Source: Xenophilus sp. E41 (GTDB lineage: Bacteria; Pseudomonadota; Gammaproteobacteria; Burkholderiales; Burkholderiaceae_C). From it: a stretch of DNA of 64,000 nucleotides. The notes below the pieces were generated by a model. It saw only the letters and a program-made list of their open reading frames with translations, was not told the origin of the DNA and did not search any database. Position 1 is the stretch's first letter. Each line of letters begins with the position of its first letter. The stretch spans positions 434,001 through 498,000 of the forward strand of contig NZ_QPIB01000001.1 in NCBI RefSeq assembly GCF_003671765.1. The letters are read 5' to 3'. Position numbers and translations under genes: made by a program. Shown here piece after piece: positions 8,484 through 16,380 of this stretch.

Positions 8484-8504
8484 GGCGGGGCACTTCACCC
8501 CGCC
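8484..8504. terminator. Hairpin between convergent genes
   Basis: GGCGGGG, seven-base loop, CCCCGCC. It spans the gap between the DUF3830 stop and the end of the LysR gene and could stop transcription from both sides, but neither strand has a T run, so it is a weak call. Confidence 0.3.
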
Positions 8505-9400
8505 TCGCCGAACAGCCCCACGATCAGCTGGCGCAGCCAGCGGTTGGCCGCGTCGTCCTCGAAGCGCCGGCTCCAGTGCAGCGAGACGCCGAAATCGCGC
8601 AGCGGGAAGTCCGGCTGCACGATGGCGAAGCCCGCGCCTTCGCCGAAGCCACGCGCGATGTTGCGCGGCATGACCACCGCGAGGTCGGTCTCGCGCACGA
8701 TCGCCGGCAGCACCATGAAGTGCTCGGTCACGAGCCGCACGCGATCGTCCAGCCCCAGCAGTTCGAGGATGCGTAGCGTGTCGGTGTGCGTGCGCACGGC
8801 CACGTAGGCGAGCGTGCGCAACGCCTTCAGCAGCGCGGCACCGCGCAAGCGCCGGCGCGCGAAGGGGTGATCGGCGCGCAGCAGCACGATGTAGCGGTCC
8901 TGCAGCAGGTGCTGGCGCCGCGTGTCCTTCACCTTCGGCAGGAAGCCGAAGGCGAAGTCGATGCGCCCTTCGTCGAGCGCCACGGCGATCTCGGCCGGGC
9001 GCAGCGGCAGCGTCTCGACCCGCACGCCCGGCGCCGTCTCGCGCAGGCGCTGCATCAGCGGCGGCAGGAAGCGGCCTTCGCCGATGTCGCTCATGTGGAT
9101 GCGGAAGCTATGGCTCGAGGTGGCCGGATCGAAGCGCCCCGGCTCGGCCAGGGCCTGCGCCAGCGTGCCCAGCGCCGCCTGCACCGCGGTGGCCAGCCGC
9201 TCGGCGCGCGGCGTGGGCGCCACGCCGCCCGGCGCGCGGGTGAACAGCGCATCGCCCAGCGCCAGCCGCAAGCGTGTCAGGCCATGGCTCGCCGCGGGCT
9301 GCGTGATGCCCAGCGCCTCCGCCGCTCGACCGACGTTGCGGCTGCGGTAGACGGCGTCGAACAGGCGCAGCAGATTGAGGTCGAGTTTCTCGATATGCAT
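8495..9400 (-). CDS. LysR family transcriptional regulator
   Basis: A 301-residue LysR-type regulator. The winged helix-turn-helix is LNLLRLFDAVYRSRNVGRAA followed by LGITQPAASHGLTRLR; the effector domain runs from about residue 90 (SFRIHMSDIGEGRFLPPL) to the end. Three in-frame starts exist (9427, 9409, 9400); 9400 (MHIEKLDLNLLRLF) matches the family N terminus best, and none has a clear ribosome site. It is divergent from the oxidoreductase gene at 9521, with only 120 bases between, the classic layout for a LysR activator of the neighbouring operon. The coinducer is probably an aromatic acid or amino-acid derivative, but that is inference from the neighbours. Confidence 0.9.
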   Translation of the reverse strand: MHIEKLDLNLLRLFDAVYRSRNVGRAAEALGITQPAASHGLTRLRLALGDALFTRAPGGVAPTPRAERLATAVQAALGTLAQALAEPGRFDPATSSHSFRIHMSDIGEGRFLPPLMQRLRETAPGVRVETLPLRPAEIAVALDEGRIDFAFGFLPKVKDTRRQHLLQDRYIVLLRADHPFARRRLRGAALLKALRTLAYVAVRTHTDTLRILELLGLDDRVRLVTEHFMVLPAIVRETDLAVVMPRNIARGFGEGAGFAIVQPDFPLRDFGVSLHWSRRFEDDAANRWLRQLIVGLFGEAG

Positions 9401-9520
9401 GGCGTGCATGTCGTATAGCCGCTTCATTGTATTGAGCGCACGATCCGGCAGCAGCACACTGCAGCCCGCTGCGTCGACCGACGCGGCCCACGATCGACAC
9501 CACACACCGGAGACACGGGC

Positions 9521-11677
9521 TTGGAAGTTTCCTTCAGCAAGGAGGTGCGCGCGCTGCGCCTGGGCGCCGGCGACACCTTCCACGGCGAGGGCATCCTCGC
9601 CATCACCAAGGGCCTGCTGCAGGCCGGCGTGGCCTACGTCGGCGGCTACCAGGGCGCGCCCGTGTCGCACCTGCTGGACGTGATGGTCCAGGGCAAGGAC
9701 TACATGGACGAGCTCGGCGTGCACGTGGAGGCCTGCTCCAACGAGGCCTCGGCCGCCGCTATGCTGGGCGCCTCGATCCATTACCCGCTGCGCGGCGCCG
9801 TGACCTGGAAGTCCATCGTCGGCACCAACGTGGCGGCCGATGCGCTGTCCAACCTGGCCTCGCCCGGCGTGCGCGGCGGCGTGCTGGTGGTGGTGGGCGA
9901 GGACTACGGCGAGGGTGCCAGCGTGATCCAGGAACGCACGCACGCCTACGCGCTCAAGTCCAGCCTGTGCCTGCTCGATCCGCGGCCCGACCTGCCGGTG
10001 ATGGTGCGCATGGTGGAGGAAGGCTTCAACCTGTCCGAAGCCTCGAACATGCCCTGCGTGATGGAGCTGCGCATCCGCACCTGCCACGTGCGTGGCAGCT
10101 TCGAATGCAAGGACAACCGGGCGCCCGCCGTCTCGACCCGCGCGCTGATGACCGAGCCGGCCGGCTTCGACTACGACCGCCTCGCGCACCCGCCCGTGAC
10201 CTTCGGCCACGAGAAGCGCAAGACGGCCGAGCGCATTCCGGCGGCACAGCGCTACATCGCCGAGCACGGCCTGAACGAACTGATGCCCGGCCGGCGCGAC
10301 GACCTCGGCATCGTGGTGCAGGGCGGGCTGTACAACGCGCTCGTCCGCGCGCTGCAGCAGCAGGGCCTGGCCGATGCCTTCGGTGAGAGCGAGATCCCGA
10401 TCCTGGTGCTCAACGTCACCTACCCGCTGGTGCCGGAGCAGGTGGCGGACTTCGCCGCCGGCAAGCGAGCGCTGCTGGTGGTCGAGGAAGGCCAGCCCGA
10501 GTACATCGAGCAGGACATTGCCACGCTGCTGCGCCGGCGCGACCTGCAGACCGCCCTGCACGGCAAGGACCTGCTGCAGATGGCCGGCGAGTACACCACC
10601 GAGGTGATGGCGCGGGGCGTCGGCGCCTTCGCCGCGCGCTACCTGCCGGCCACGGCCCAGACCGAGGCCGCGTCGCAATGGCTGGCCGGCAACGACGAGC
10701 GGCGCCGTGCGGTGGCCGCGATGCTGGGCCGGCCGCTGCCCGCGCGGCCGCCAGGCTTCTGCGTCGGCTGCCCGGAGCGGCCGGTGTTCTCGGCGCTGAA
10801 GCTCGCGCAGCAGGAGGTCGGGCCGGTGCACGTGGCGGCCGACATCGGCTGCCACGCACTGGGCACCTTCGAGCCCTTCGGCATGGGCCATTCCATCCTG
10901 GGCTACGGCATGAGCCTGGCCAGCCGCGCGGGTGTCTCGCCCATGATGCAGAGGCGCGTGCTGTCGATCATGGGCGACGGCGGCTTCTGGCACAACGGCC
11001 TGCTGACGGGCGTGCAGTCGGCCCTCTTCAACGGCGACGACGCGGTGCTGCTGATCTTCAAGAATGGCTACACCAGCGCCACCGGCACGCAGGACATCAT
11101 CTCCACGCCCGACGAGGACGTGAAAGCGCGCGCCGAGGACAAGCAGCAGAGCCTGGCGCACAAGAACCAGACCATCGAGAGCACGCTGAACGGCCTGGGC
11201 GTGAAGTGGCTGCGCACGGTGCACACCTACGAGGTGGAGGCGATGCGTGCCACGCTCACCGAAGCCTTCACCAGCCCCTTCGAGGGCCTGAAGGTGATCA
11301 TTGCCGAGGGCGAATGCCAGCTGGAGCGCCAGCGCCGCATCAAGCCCTGGATCGCCAGCCTGCTCAAGAAGGGAAAGCGCGTGGTGCGCGTCAAGTACGG
11401 CGTGGACGAGGACGTGTGCAACGGCGACCACGCCTGCATCCGCCTGTCGGGCTGTCCCACGCTCACGCTCAAGGACAACCCCGACCCGCTCAAGGTCGAC
11501 CCGGTCGCCACGGTGATCGACGGCTGCGTGGGCTGCGGCCTGTGCGGCGCCAACGCGCACGCGGCCACGCTGTGCCCGAGCTTCTACCGCGCCGAGGTGG
11601 TGCAGAACCCCCGCTGGCACGAACGGCTGCTGCATGCCCTGCAGGGCGCGGTGGTGCGCGCATTGCGCCCGGCATGA
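9521..11677 (+). CDS. iorA: Indolepyruvate ferredoxin oxidoreductase alpha-subunit-like protein (TPP, 4Fe-4S)
   Basis: A 718-residue 2-oxoacid oxidoreductase large subunit that should decarboxylate an aryl-pyruvate to an arylacetyl-CoA. The pyrimidine-binding domain covers about 10-210 (GGYQGAPVSHLLD). The TPP-diphosphate domain has CVGCPERPVF (about 412) and the GDGGFWHN motif (about 484). The C terminus has an iron-sulphur region with CNGDHAC plus GCP near 632 and CVGCGLC...CP near 668; the first cluster spacing is unusual. The start is TTG at 9521, with GGAGA seven bases upstream at 9509-9513. It is followed by the gamma-type partner at 11906, with a repeat element between. Substrate preference (indolepyruvate, phenylpyruvate or other) is not determined. 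Confidence 0.85.
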   Translation: MEVSFSKEVRALRLGAGDTFHGEGILAITKGLLQAGVAYVGGYQGAPVSHLLDVMVQGKDYMDELGVHVEACSNEASAAAMLGASIHYPLRGAVTWKSIVGTNVAADALSNLASPGVRGGVLVVVGEDYGEGASVIQERTHAYALKSSLCLLDPRPDLPVMVRMVEEGFNLSEASNMPCVMELRIRTCHVRGSFECKDNRAPAVSTRALMTEPAGFDYDRLAHPPVTFGHEKRKTAERIPAAQRYIAEHGLNELMPGRRDDLGIVVQGGLYNALVRALQQQGLADAFGESEIPILVLNVTYPLVPEQVADFAAGKRALLVVEEGQPEYIEQDIATLLRRRDLQTALHGKDLLQMAGEYTTEVMARGVGAFAARYLPATAQTEAASQWLAGNDERRRAVAAMLGRPLPARPPGFCVGCPERPVFSALKLAQQEVGPVHVAADIGCHALGTFEPFGMGHSILGYGMSLASRAGVSPMMQRRVLSIMGDGGFWHNGLLTGVQSALFNGDDAVLLIFKNGYTSATGTQDIISTPDEDVKARAEDKQQSLAHKNQTIESTLNGLGVKWLRTVHTYEVEAMRATLTEAFTSPFEGLKVIIAEGECQLERQRRIKPWIASLLKKGKRVVRVKYGVDEDVCNGDHACIRLSGCPTLTLKDNPDPLKVDPVATVIDGCVGCGLCGANAHAATLCPSFYRAEVVQNPRWHERLLHALQGAVVRALRPA

Positions 11678-11684
11678 AGGAAAC

Positions 11685-11785
11685 ACCCCCCAAGCCGCTT
11701 CGCGGCTCCCCCCTCTCTGTCGCCTTCGGCTTGGAGGGGGGCGCACCCAGAGGCCTGGCGAAGCCAGCTCCTCGGGTGCCCGCGC
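11685..11785. repeat. GC-rich palindromic intergenic element (REP-like)
   Basis: Two hairpins in tandem: CCCCCC-AGCCGC-TTC-GCGGCT with a later GGAGGGGGG that pairs with the C runs, then a long imperfect stem between GCACCC at 11743-11748 and GGGTGC at 11774-11779. It fills most of the gap between the two oxidoreductase genes. Such elements are common in intergenic spaces of Comamonadaceae, from memory. Confidence 0.6.
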
Positions 11786-11905
11786 GTGCCCTGCTCCGGG
11801 GCCATTGGATCCTTGTCGCCGCCTCGGTTTGATGCCATGCGGGGTAACGCGCCAGCGCAATAAACAACTGATATGCAGACCTCCACCTACAACGCTGCGA
11901 GCTCG

Positions 11906-13519
11906 ATGAACGACGCCAACACCCAACGCCCCATCACCCTGCTGCTGTGCGCCCTGGGCGGCGAAGGCGGCGGAGTGCTCACCGAATGGCTGATCGAGGC
12001 CGCCCGCCACGCCGGCCATGCGGCGCAGAGCACGTCCATCCCCGGCGTGGCGCAGCGCACCGGTGCGACGACCTATTACGTCGAAGTGTTCCCGGTGTCG
12101 CTCGCGCAGCTGGGCGGCCGCCGCCCGGTGTTCAGCCTGACGCCGGCAGCCGGCACGCTCGATGCCGTGGTCTCGTCCGAGCTGATGGAGACGGTGCGGC
12201 AGATCGGCCACGGCATGGCCAGCGCCGAGCGCACCTGCGTCATCACCTCCACCGGCCGCAGCCTCACCACCGCCGAACGCATGGTGCCCGGCGACGGGCG
12301 CGTCGACACCGAGCGCCTGCTGGAGGTGGTGCGCCACTTCAGCCGCGAGCACCATCTGCTCGACATGGGGGCGCTGGCACGCAGCCACGGCACCATCGTC
12401 AGCAGCGTGATGCTGGGCGCCATCGCGAGCAGCGGCCTGCTGCCCTTCGGCCGCGAAAGCTTCGAGGCCGCGATCCGCGGGCCGGAAGCGACCCCGGGCG
12501 GCACCACCCAGGCCAGCCTACGCGGCTTCGCGGCCGCTTTCGACGCCGTCGCGGCGGCGCGCGCACAGGCGGCGATGGTCGAGCGTTTGCTATCGAAAGA
12601 AGAGCGCGCCGCGCCCGCCCCACGGGCGCTGCAGGCCGATCTGGCCCGCAAATTTCCGGCCGCCGTGCACGAGATGCTGGCGCTGGGCCACGCCCGCGTC
12701 CTCGACTACCAGGACGCCGCCTATGCGCAGTTGTACGTCGACCGGCTGGCGCGCGTGATGCAGGCCGAGCAGGCGGACGACCCGGCCGGCGAGAAGGGCC
12801 ACGCGATCACGCGCGAGATGGCGCGCTGGCTCGCGCTGTGGATGGCCTTCGACGACATCGTGCGCGTGGCCGCGCTGAAGGCTCGCGCCAGCCGCGCCGA
12901 ACGCGTGCGCACCGAGGTGAAGGCCGGCGACGAGGACCTGCTGCGCGTGTACGACCACTTCAAGCCCGGCGTGCCCGAGTTCGCCGCCCTGCTCCCACCT
13001 GCCCTGGCGCAGCGCCTCAGCGCGTGGGACGCAGGCCGGCAACGCCGCGGCCTGCAGCCGTGGGCCATGCCGCTCAAGGTGGGCAGTCATTCGGTGCTGG
13101 GCATGGCGGCGCTGCGCACGCTGGCCTCGCTCAAGGGCCTGCGCCGGCGCGGCAGCCGTTTCGCCGAGGAGCAGGCGTTGATCGAACGGTGGCTCGCTGC
13201 GGTGGAATCGGGCACGCGCGAAGGCTGGGCGCTGGGCCACGAGCTCGCGCTGTGCGGCCGGCTGATCAAGGGCTACGGCAGCACCAACGAGCGCGGCAAG
13301 ACGAACCTGCTGCACATCGTCGACCACCTGGCGCGCAGCCCCGGCCGCACGCCGGACGAGCGGGCAGCCGCCGTCGCCGCCGCGCGCACCGCCGCCCTGG
13401 CCGACGAGGCCGGCACCGCGCTCGACGCCACGCTGCGCCAGCACGGCGCGCCGCCGCGCCCGGTGCGCGAGCAGCCGATCCGCTGGATGCGCCGGCCGCC
13501 CGCGACGCGGCCGTCCTGA
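11906..13519 (+). CDS. iorB: Indolepyruvate oxidoreductase beta-subunit family protein with C-terminal DUF6537 domain
   Basis: A 537-residue partner of the large subunit. The N-terminal 200 residues form the pyruvate-oxidoreductase gamma-type domain (LLLCALGGEGGGVLTEWL, then STSIPGVAQRTGATTYYVE). The C-terminal part, about 250-510, is the DUF6537 region found in fused aerobic-type oxidoreductases. Here 11906 (MNDANTQRP) is taken as the start; 11873 is an alternative, but it would read through the edge of a repeat element. Between the two domains, DNA at 12588-12638 is a full copy of the dispersed palindromic repeat seen at other intergenic sites, coding for LLSKEERAAPAPRALQA. Needs the large subunit for activity. 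Confidence 0.82.
   Translation: MNDANTQRPITLLLCALGGEGGGVLTEWLIEAARHAGHAAQSTSIPGVAQRTGATTYYVEVFPVSLAQLGGRRPVFSLTPAAGTLDAVVSSELMETVRQIGHGMASAERTCVITSTGRSLTTAERMVPGDGRVDTERLLEVVRHFSREHHLLDMGALARSHGTIVSSVMLGAIASSGLLPFGRESFEAAIRGPEATPGGTTQASLRGFAAAFDAVAAARAQAAMVERLLSKEERAAPAPRALQADLARKFPAAVHEMLALGHARVLDYQDAAYAQLYVDRLARVMQAEQADDPAGEKGHAITREMARWLALWMAFDDIVRVAALKARASRAERVRTEVKAGDEDLLRVYDHFKPGVPEFAALLPPALAQRLSAWDAGRQRRGLQPWAMPLKVGSHSVLGMAALRTLASLKGLRRRGSRFAEEQALIERWLAAVESGTREGWALGHELALCGRLIKGYGSTNERGKTNLLHIVDHLARSPGRTPDERAAAVAAARTAALADEAGTALDATLRQHGAPPRPVREQPIRWMRRPPATRPS
12588..12638 (+). repeat. Dispersed palindromic repeat, copy inside iorB
   Basis: GCTATCGAAAGAAGAGC followed by GCGCCCG, five bases, CGGGCGC and TGCAGGCC. 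The first half matches the intergenic copy at 24019 (GCTATCGAAAGAATAGC) at 16 of 17 positions. It is read in frame as an interdomain linker. Confidence 0.65.
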
Positions 13520-13557
13520 AGCGCTTCCACACAAAAACCCTACGGAGACACAAGACA

Positions 13558-14559
13558 ATGACACGCCCCGCTTCCCCTCTTCTCTCGCGCCGCGGCTTCG
13601 CCTGGAGCACCGCCGGGCTGCTCGCCGCCGCGCTCGCGCTGCCGCTGCCCGCTGCGGCCCAGGCCTGGCCCGACAAGCCGATCAAGGTGGTCGTCAACTT
13701 CCCGCCGGGCGGCGCGGCCGACCAGCTGGCACGCCTGATCGGCCAGCCCCTGTCGGAGGCGCTGCACCAGCCGGTGGTGATCGAGAACCGCGGTGGCGCC
13801 AACGGCAACATCGGCGGCGAAACCGTGGCACGCTCCGCGCCCGACGGCTACACGCTGCTGATGAGCAGCGGCGGCATGGTCTCGGTCAACCCGCACCTCT
13901 ACCAGAAGATGCCCTTCGACCCCGCCAAGGACCTGGTGCCCGTGGCCGCCGCGGCGCGCGTGCTGGTCTTCCTGGTCGAGCGGCCGGAACTGCCGCCGAA
14001 GAACATCCAGGAGTTCATCGCCTACCTCAAGGCGCGGCCTGGCAAGCTCTCGTACGGCTCGCCGGGCGTGGGCAGCTCGCCGCACCTGGCGGGCGAGATG
14101 TTCAAGTCGCAGACCGGCACCTTCGCCACGCACGTGCCGTACCGCGGCGCCGCGCCCGCGCTGCAGGACCTGCTGGCCGGGCAGATCGACTTCTACTTCG
14201 ACCCCGGCATCGCGCTGCAGCAGGTCAAGGCCGGCAAGCTCCGGCTGCTGGCGGTGGGCAGCCCGAAGCGCTCGCCCCTCTTCCCCGACGTGCCGACGCT
14301 GGACGAGGCGGGGCTCAAGGGCTTCGACGCCGACACCGTGTTCGGCTTCTATGCGCCGGCCGGCACCCCGCAGCCGGTGATCGCGAAGCTCAACACCGAG
14401 ATCAACAAGGTGCTGGCGATGCCCGCGGTGCGCGAGCGCATCGCGCAGCTCGGCGGCGAGGCGGCGCCGGGCACGCCGGCGGCCTTCCACGACAAGGCGA
14501 TGGCCGACTCGCAGCGCTTCGGGGCCGTCATCCGGGAGCGTGGCATTCGGGCGGACTAA
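13558..14559 (+). CDS. Tripartite tricarboxylate transporter substrate-binding protein (Bug/TctC family)
   Basis: A 333-residue periplasmic binding protein of the Bug family, which captures carboxylates for TctAB-type transporters or acts as a sensor. Residues 1-35 are a signal peptide with a twin-arginine-like SRRGFAWS start and AAAQA cleavage. The mature protein begins WPDKPIKVVVNFPPGGAAD, with the family carboxylate-binding loop, and has YGSPGVGSSPHLAGE and VPYRGAAPALQDLLAGQ. A GGAGA ribosome site lies upstream of the ATG at 13558. Orphan Bug genes next to unrelated catabolic enzymes are typical of Burkholderiales. Position after the oxidoreductase pair suggests an aromatic or keto acid ligand, but that is only context. 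Confidence 0.9.
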   Translation: MTRPASPLLSRRGFAWSTAGLLAAALALPLPAAAQAWPDKPIKVVVNFPPGGAADQLARLIGQPLSEALHQPVVIENRGGANGNIGGETVARSAPDGYTLLMSSGGMVSVNPHLYQKMPFDPAKDLVPVAAAARVLVFLVERPELPPKNIQEFIAYLKARPGKLSYGSPGVGSSPHLAGEMFKSQTGTFATHVPYRGAAPALQDLLAGQIDFYFDPGIALQQVKAGKLRLLAVGSPKRSPLFPDVPTLDEAGLKGFDADTVFGFYAPAGTPQPVIAKLNTEINKVLAMPAVRERIAQLGGEAAPGTPAAFHDKAMADSQRFGAVIRERGIRAD

Positions 14560-14568
14560 GCTCTGCGC

Positions 14569-15009
14569 ATGAGCAAGGAAATCATCTACACCGCCCGTGT
14601 CGAATTCGGCGACTGCGACCCGGCCGGCATCGTCTGGTACCCCAACTTCTTCGGCTGGATGGACGCGGCCTCGCGCCACTTCTTCGCCGAATGCGGCGTG
14701 CCGCGCTGGGAGGAAACGACCAGGACACTGGGCGTGATCGGCACGCCGCTGGTCGACACGAAGTCGCGCTTCGTCAACACCGCCAGCTACGGCGACACGC
14801 TGCACATCGCCGTGACGGTGCGCGAGTGGCGCGACAAGAGCTTCGTGCAGAGCTACCGCGTCACGCGCGACGACCCGCAGGGCCAGACCCTGATCCTCGA
14901 GGCGGAGGACGTGCGCATCTTCGGCGGCAAGCGGCCTACGGCCGCCTGCGCGCGCTGCCGATCCCGCCCGAGATCCGCGCGCTCTGCGAGTAAGGCCGGA
15001 GCAGCCTAA
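14569..15009 (+). CDS. Acyl-CoA thioesterase, 4-hydroxybenzoyl-CoA thioesterase type, with C-terminal frameshift
   Basis: A hot-dog thioesterase hydrolysing acyl- or aryl-CoA. The catalytic region VEFGDCDPAGIVWYPNFFGW (residues about 11-30) has the Asp of the 4HBT class, and the core runs to VRIFGGK. After that the frame gives an arginine- and alanine-rich tail of about 22 residues that does not look like the family. The reading frame one base earlier gives GRLRALPIPPEIRALCE with a stop at 14993, which is the normal family end. One base therefore seems to be missing near 14925-14940, either in the genome or in the assembly. Located nine bases after the Bug gene; it could release arylacetate from the product of the upstream oxidoreductase. 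Confidence 0.82.
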   Translation: MSKEIIYTARVEFGDCDPAGIVWYPNFFGWMDAASRHFFAECGVPRWEETTRTLGVIGTPLVDTKSRFVNTASYGDTLHIAVTVREWRDKSFVQSYRVTRDDPQGQTLILEAEDVRIFGGKRPTAACARCRSRPRSARSASKAGAA

Positions 15010-15045
15010 AGTCGGGTCCCACCGAACACCACAAGAAGACTCCAC

Positions 15046-15654
15046 ATGCCTCTCGAACTCTGGCTCGCCTTCGTCGCCGCCTCGGCGGTGATGCTCATCA
15101 TCCCCGGCCCCACGATCCTCACCGTCATCAGCTACTCGATGGCGCACGGCCGCAAGGCGAACGTGCCGCTGGTCGCGGCCGTGGCGCTGGGCGACTCGAC
15201 GGCGCTGGTGCTCTCGCTGCTGGGGCTGGGCGCACTGCTGGCCACCTCGGCCTTCTGGTTCACGCTCGTCAAGTGGGTGGGCGGCGCGTACCTGATCTTC
15301 CTGGGCATCAAGCTGCTGCGTGCCGGCGCGGCGCCGGCGGCGCAGCTCGCGGCACCGGCCGTGCCGCAGTCGCGCTGGCGCCTGTTCTTCAACACCTGGC
15401 TGGTGACGGCGCTGAACCCCAAGGGCATCGTGTTCTTCGTCGCTTTCCTGCCGCAGTTCATTTCGCCCACGGCCGAGGTCACGCGCCAGCTGTGGGTGCT
15501 GGCCGTCACCTTCGTGGCGCTGGCGACGCTCAATGCCACGCTGTATGCCGTGTTCGCGGCCTCGGCCCGCAAGCTGCTCAGCTCGCCGCGGGCACAGCGG
15601 CGCTTCCATCTCCGGGTGGTTCGCTGCTGTCGGCGGCCGGTCTGTGGGCACTGA
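15046..15654 (+). CDS. LysE/RhtB family translocator, C terminus frameshifted
   Basis: Inner-membrane exporter of the LysE family (amino acids or related compounds), normally about 205-210 residues with six helices. Seen in order: WLAFVAASAVMLIIPGPTIL with the conserved PGP, ALGDSTALVLSLLGLGALL, VGGAYLIFLGIKLLRAG, the NPKGIVFFVAFLPQF motif, and LWVLAVTFVALATLNATLYA. The last 13 or so residues (LRVVRCCRRPVCGH) are abnormal, while the frame one base earlier reads PGGSLLSAAGLWALMARRPA to a stop at 15674, the expected last helix. A one-base loss near 15608-15615 explains this. It is the second such event within 700 bases. The truncated protein lacks its last transmembrane helix unless the error is technical. 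Confidence 0.82.
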   Translation: MPLELWLAFVAASAVMLIIPGPTILTVISYSMAHGRKANVPLVAAVALGDSTALVLSLLGLGALLATSAFWFTLVKWVGGAYLIFLGIKLLRAGAAPAAQLAAPAVPQSRWRLFFNTWLVTALNPKGIVFFVAFLPQFISPTAEVTRQLWVLAVTFVALATLNATLYAVFAASARKLLSSPRAQRRFHLRVVRCCRRPVCGH

Positions 15655-15689
15655 TGGCGCGGCGGCCCGCCTGAAACCATCGTTTCAAG

Positions 15690-15748
15690 AAAAAGAGGCT
15701 GCAGCGCCCGTCCTTGCTGCGCCGACAGCTATTCAATAAACAGCTCTC
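15690..15748. repeat. Dispersed palindromic repeat, intergenic copy
   Basis: Reads GGCTGCAGCGCCCGTCC then AGCTATTCAATAAACAGCT; shares CTGCAGCGCCCG and the AGCTAT arm with the copies at 12588 and 34797, in the opposite orientation. It fills the gap between the convergent LysE and phosphatase genes. Confidence 0.5.
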
Positions 15749-16217
15749 ATGCCACCGAACGAAGGCGCGCCACCAGCGCGTCGACACCCAGCGCGATAAG
15801 GTCGAATGCATGGCGGAAGTCGGCCTCGCCGCCGTACCAGGGGTCGGGCACGTCCTCGCCTTCGTGGCCGGGCACGCCGTCCATCAGCAGCAGCACGCGG
15901 TCGGCCGCACCGGGCGGAGCGATGCGGCGCAGGGCGGCGCAGTGCGCACCGGTCATGCCGACGAGCCAGTCGAAGCGCGCGAAGTCCTCGCGCCGCACCT
16001 GGCGCGCGCAGTGGGCATGCATCGGCACACCGCGCCGGCGCAGTTCCGCCGCCGCCCGGCGGTCGAAGGGGTTGCCGCGCTCCTCGTCGGAGATGGCGGC
16101 GCTGTCGACCTCGACCGTCCAGTCCAGGGCCTGCGCCCGGTGCACGAGCAGCGCGTGCGCGGTCGGCGAACGGCAGATGTTGCCGGTGCAGATGAAAAGG
16201 ACGGCGGGTGGTCGCAT
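15747..16217 (-). CDS. Low molecular weight protein-tyrosine phosphatase
   Basis: A 156-residue cytoplasmic LMW phosphatase. The P-loop CTGNICRSP (residues 10-18) holds the nucleophilic Cys and the Arg, and DPWYGG near residue 125 carries the general-acid Asp. Length and both motifs are normal, so the enzyme should be active on phosphotyrosine or small aryl phosphates. It is a single gene, convergent with LysE and divergent from the diguanylate cyclase; there is no tyrosine kinase or exopolysaccharide operon nearby, so it is likely a stand-alone housekeeping member. Confidence 0.93.
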   Translation of the reverse strand: MRPPAVLFICTGNICRSPTAHALLVHRAQALDWTVEVDSAAISDEERGNPFDRRAAAELRRRGVPMHAHCARQVRREDFARFDWLVGMTGAHCAALRRIAPPGAADRVLLLMDGVPGHEGEDVPDPWYGGEADFRHAFDLIALGVDALVARLRSVA

Positions 16218-16380
16218 GGGCAGGCGGGCGCGGTGAATGGGGTGACTTCGTGTCCGCCCTGCGGCGGTAGGCCGGCGCAGGAAAGGACCGGTGCGTTTCT
16301 ACCGCATGTCTCGACCCTTCGGTGCGCACCGGGCCGACCCCGCCACAACGCTACGATCGGCCGATTCGCCACGACCTGCC

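Noticed and set aside
8495-12388. Open frame of more than 1200 codons running through the LysR gene and opposite iorA and iorB
   Set aside because: Only the last third (from about 9400 down) has LysR features; the rest is antisense to two clear genes.
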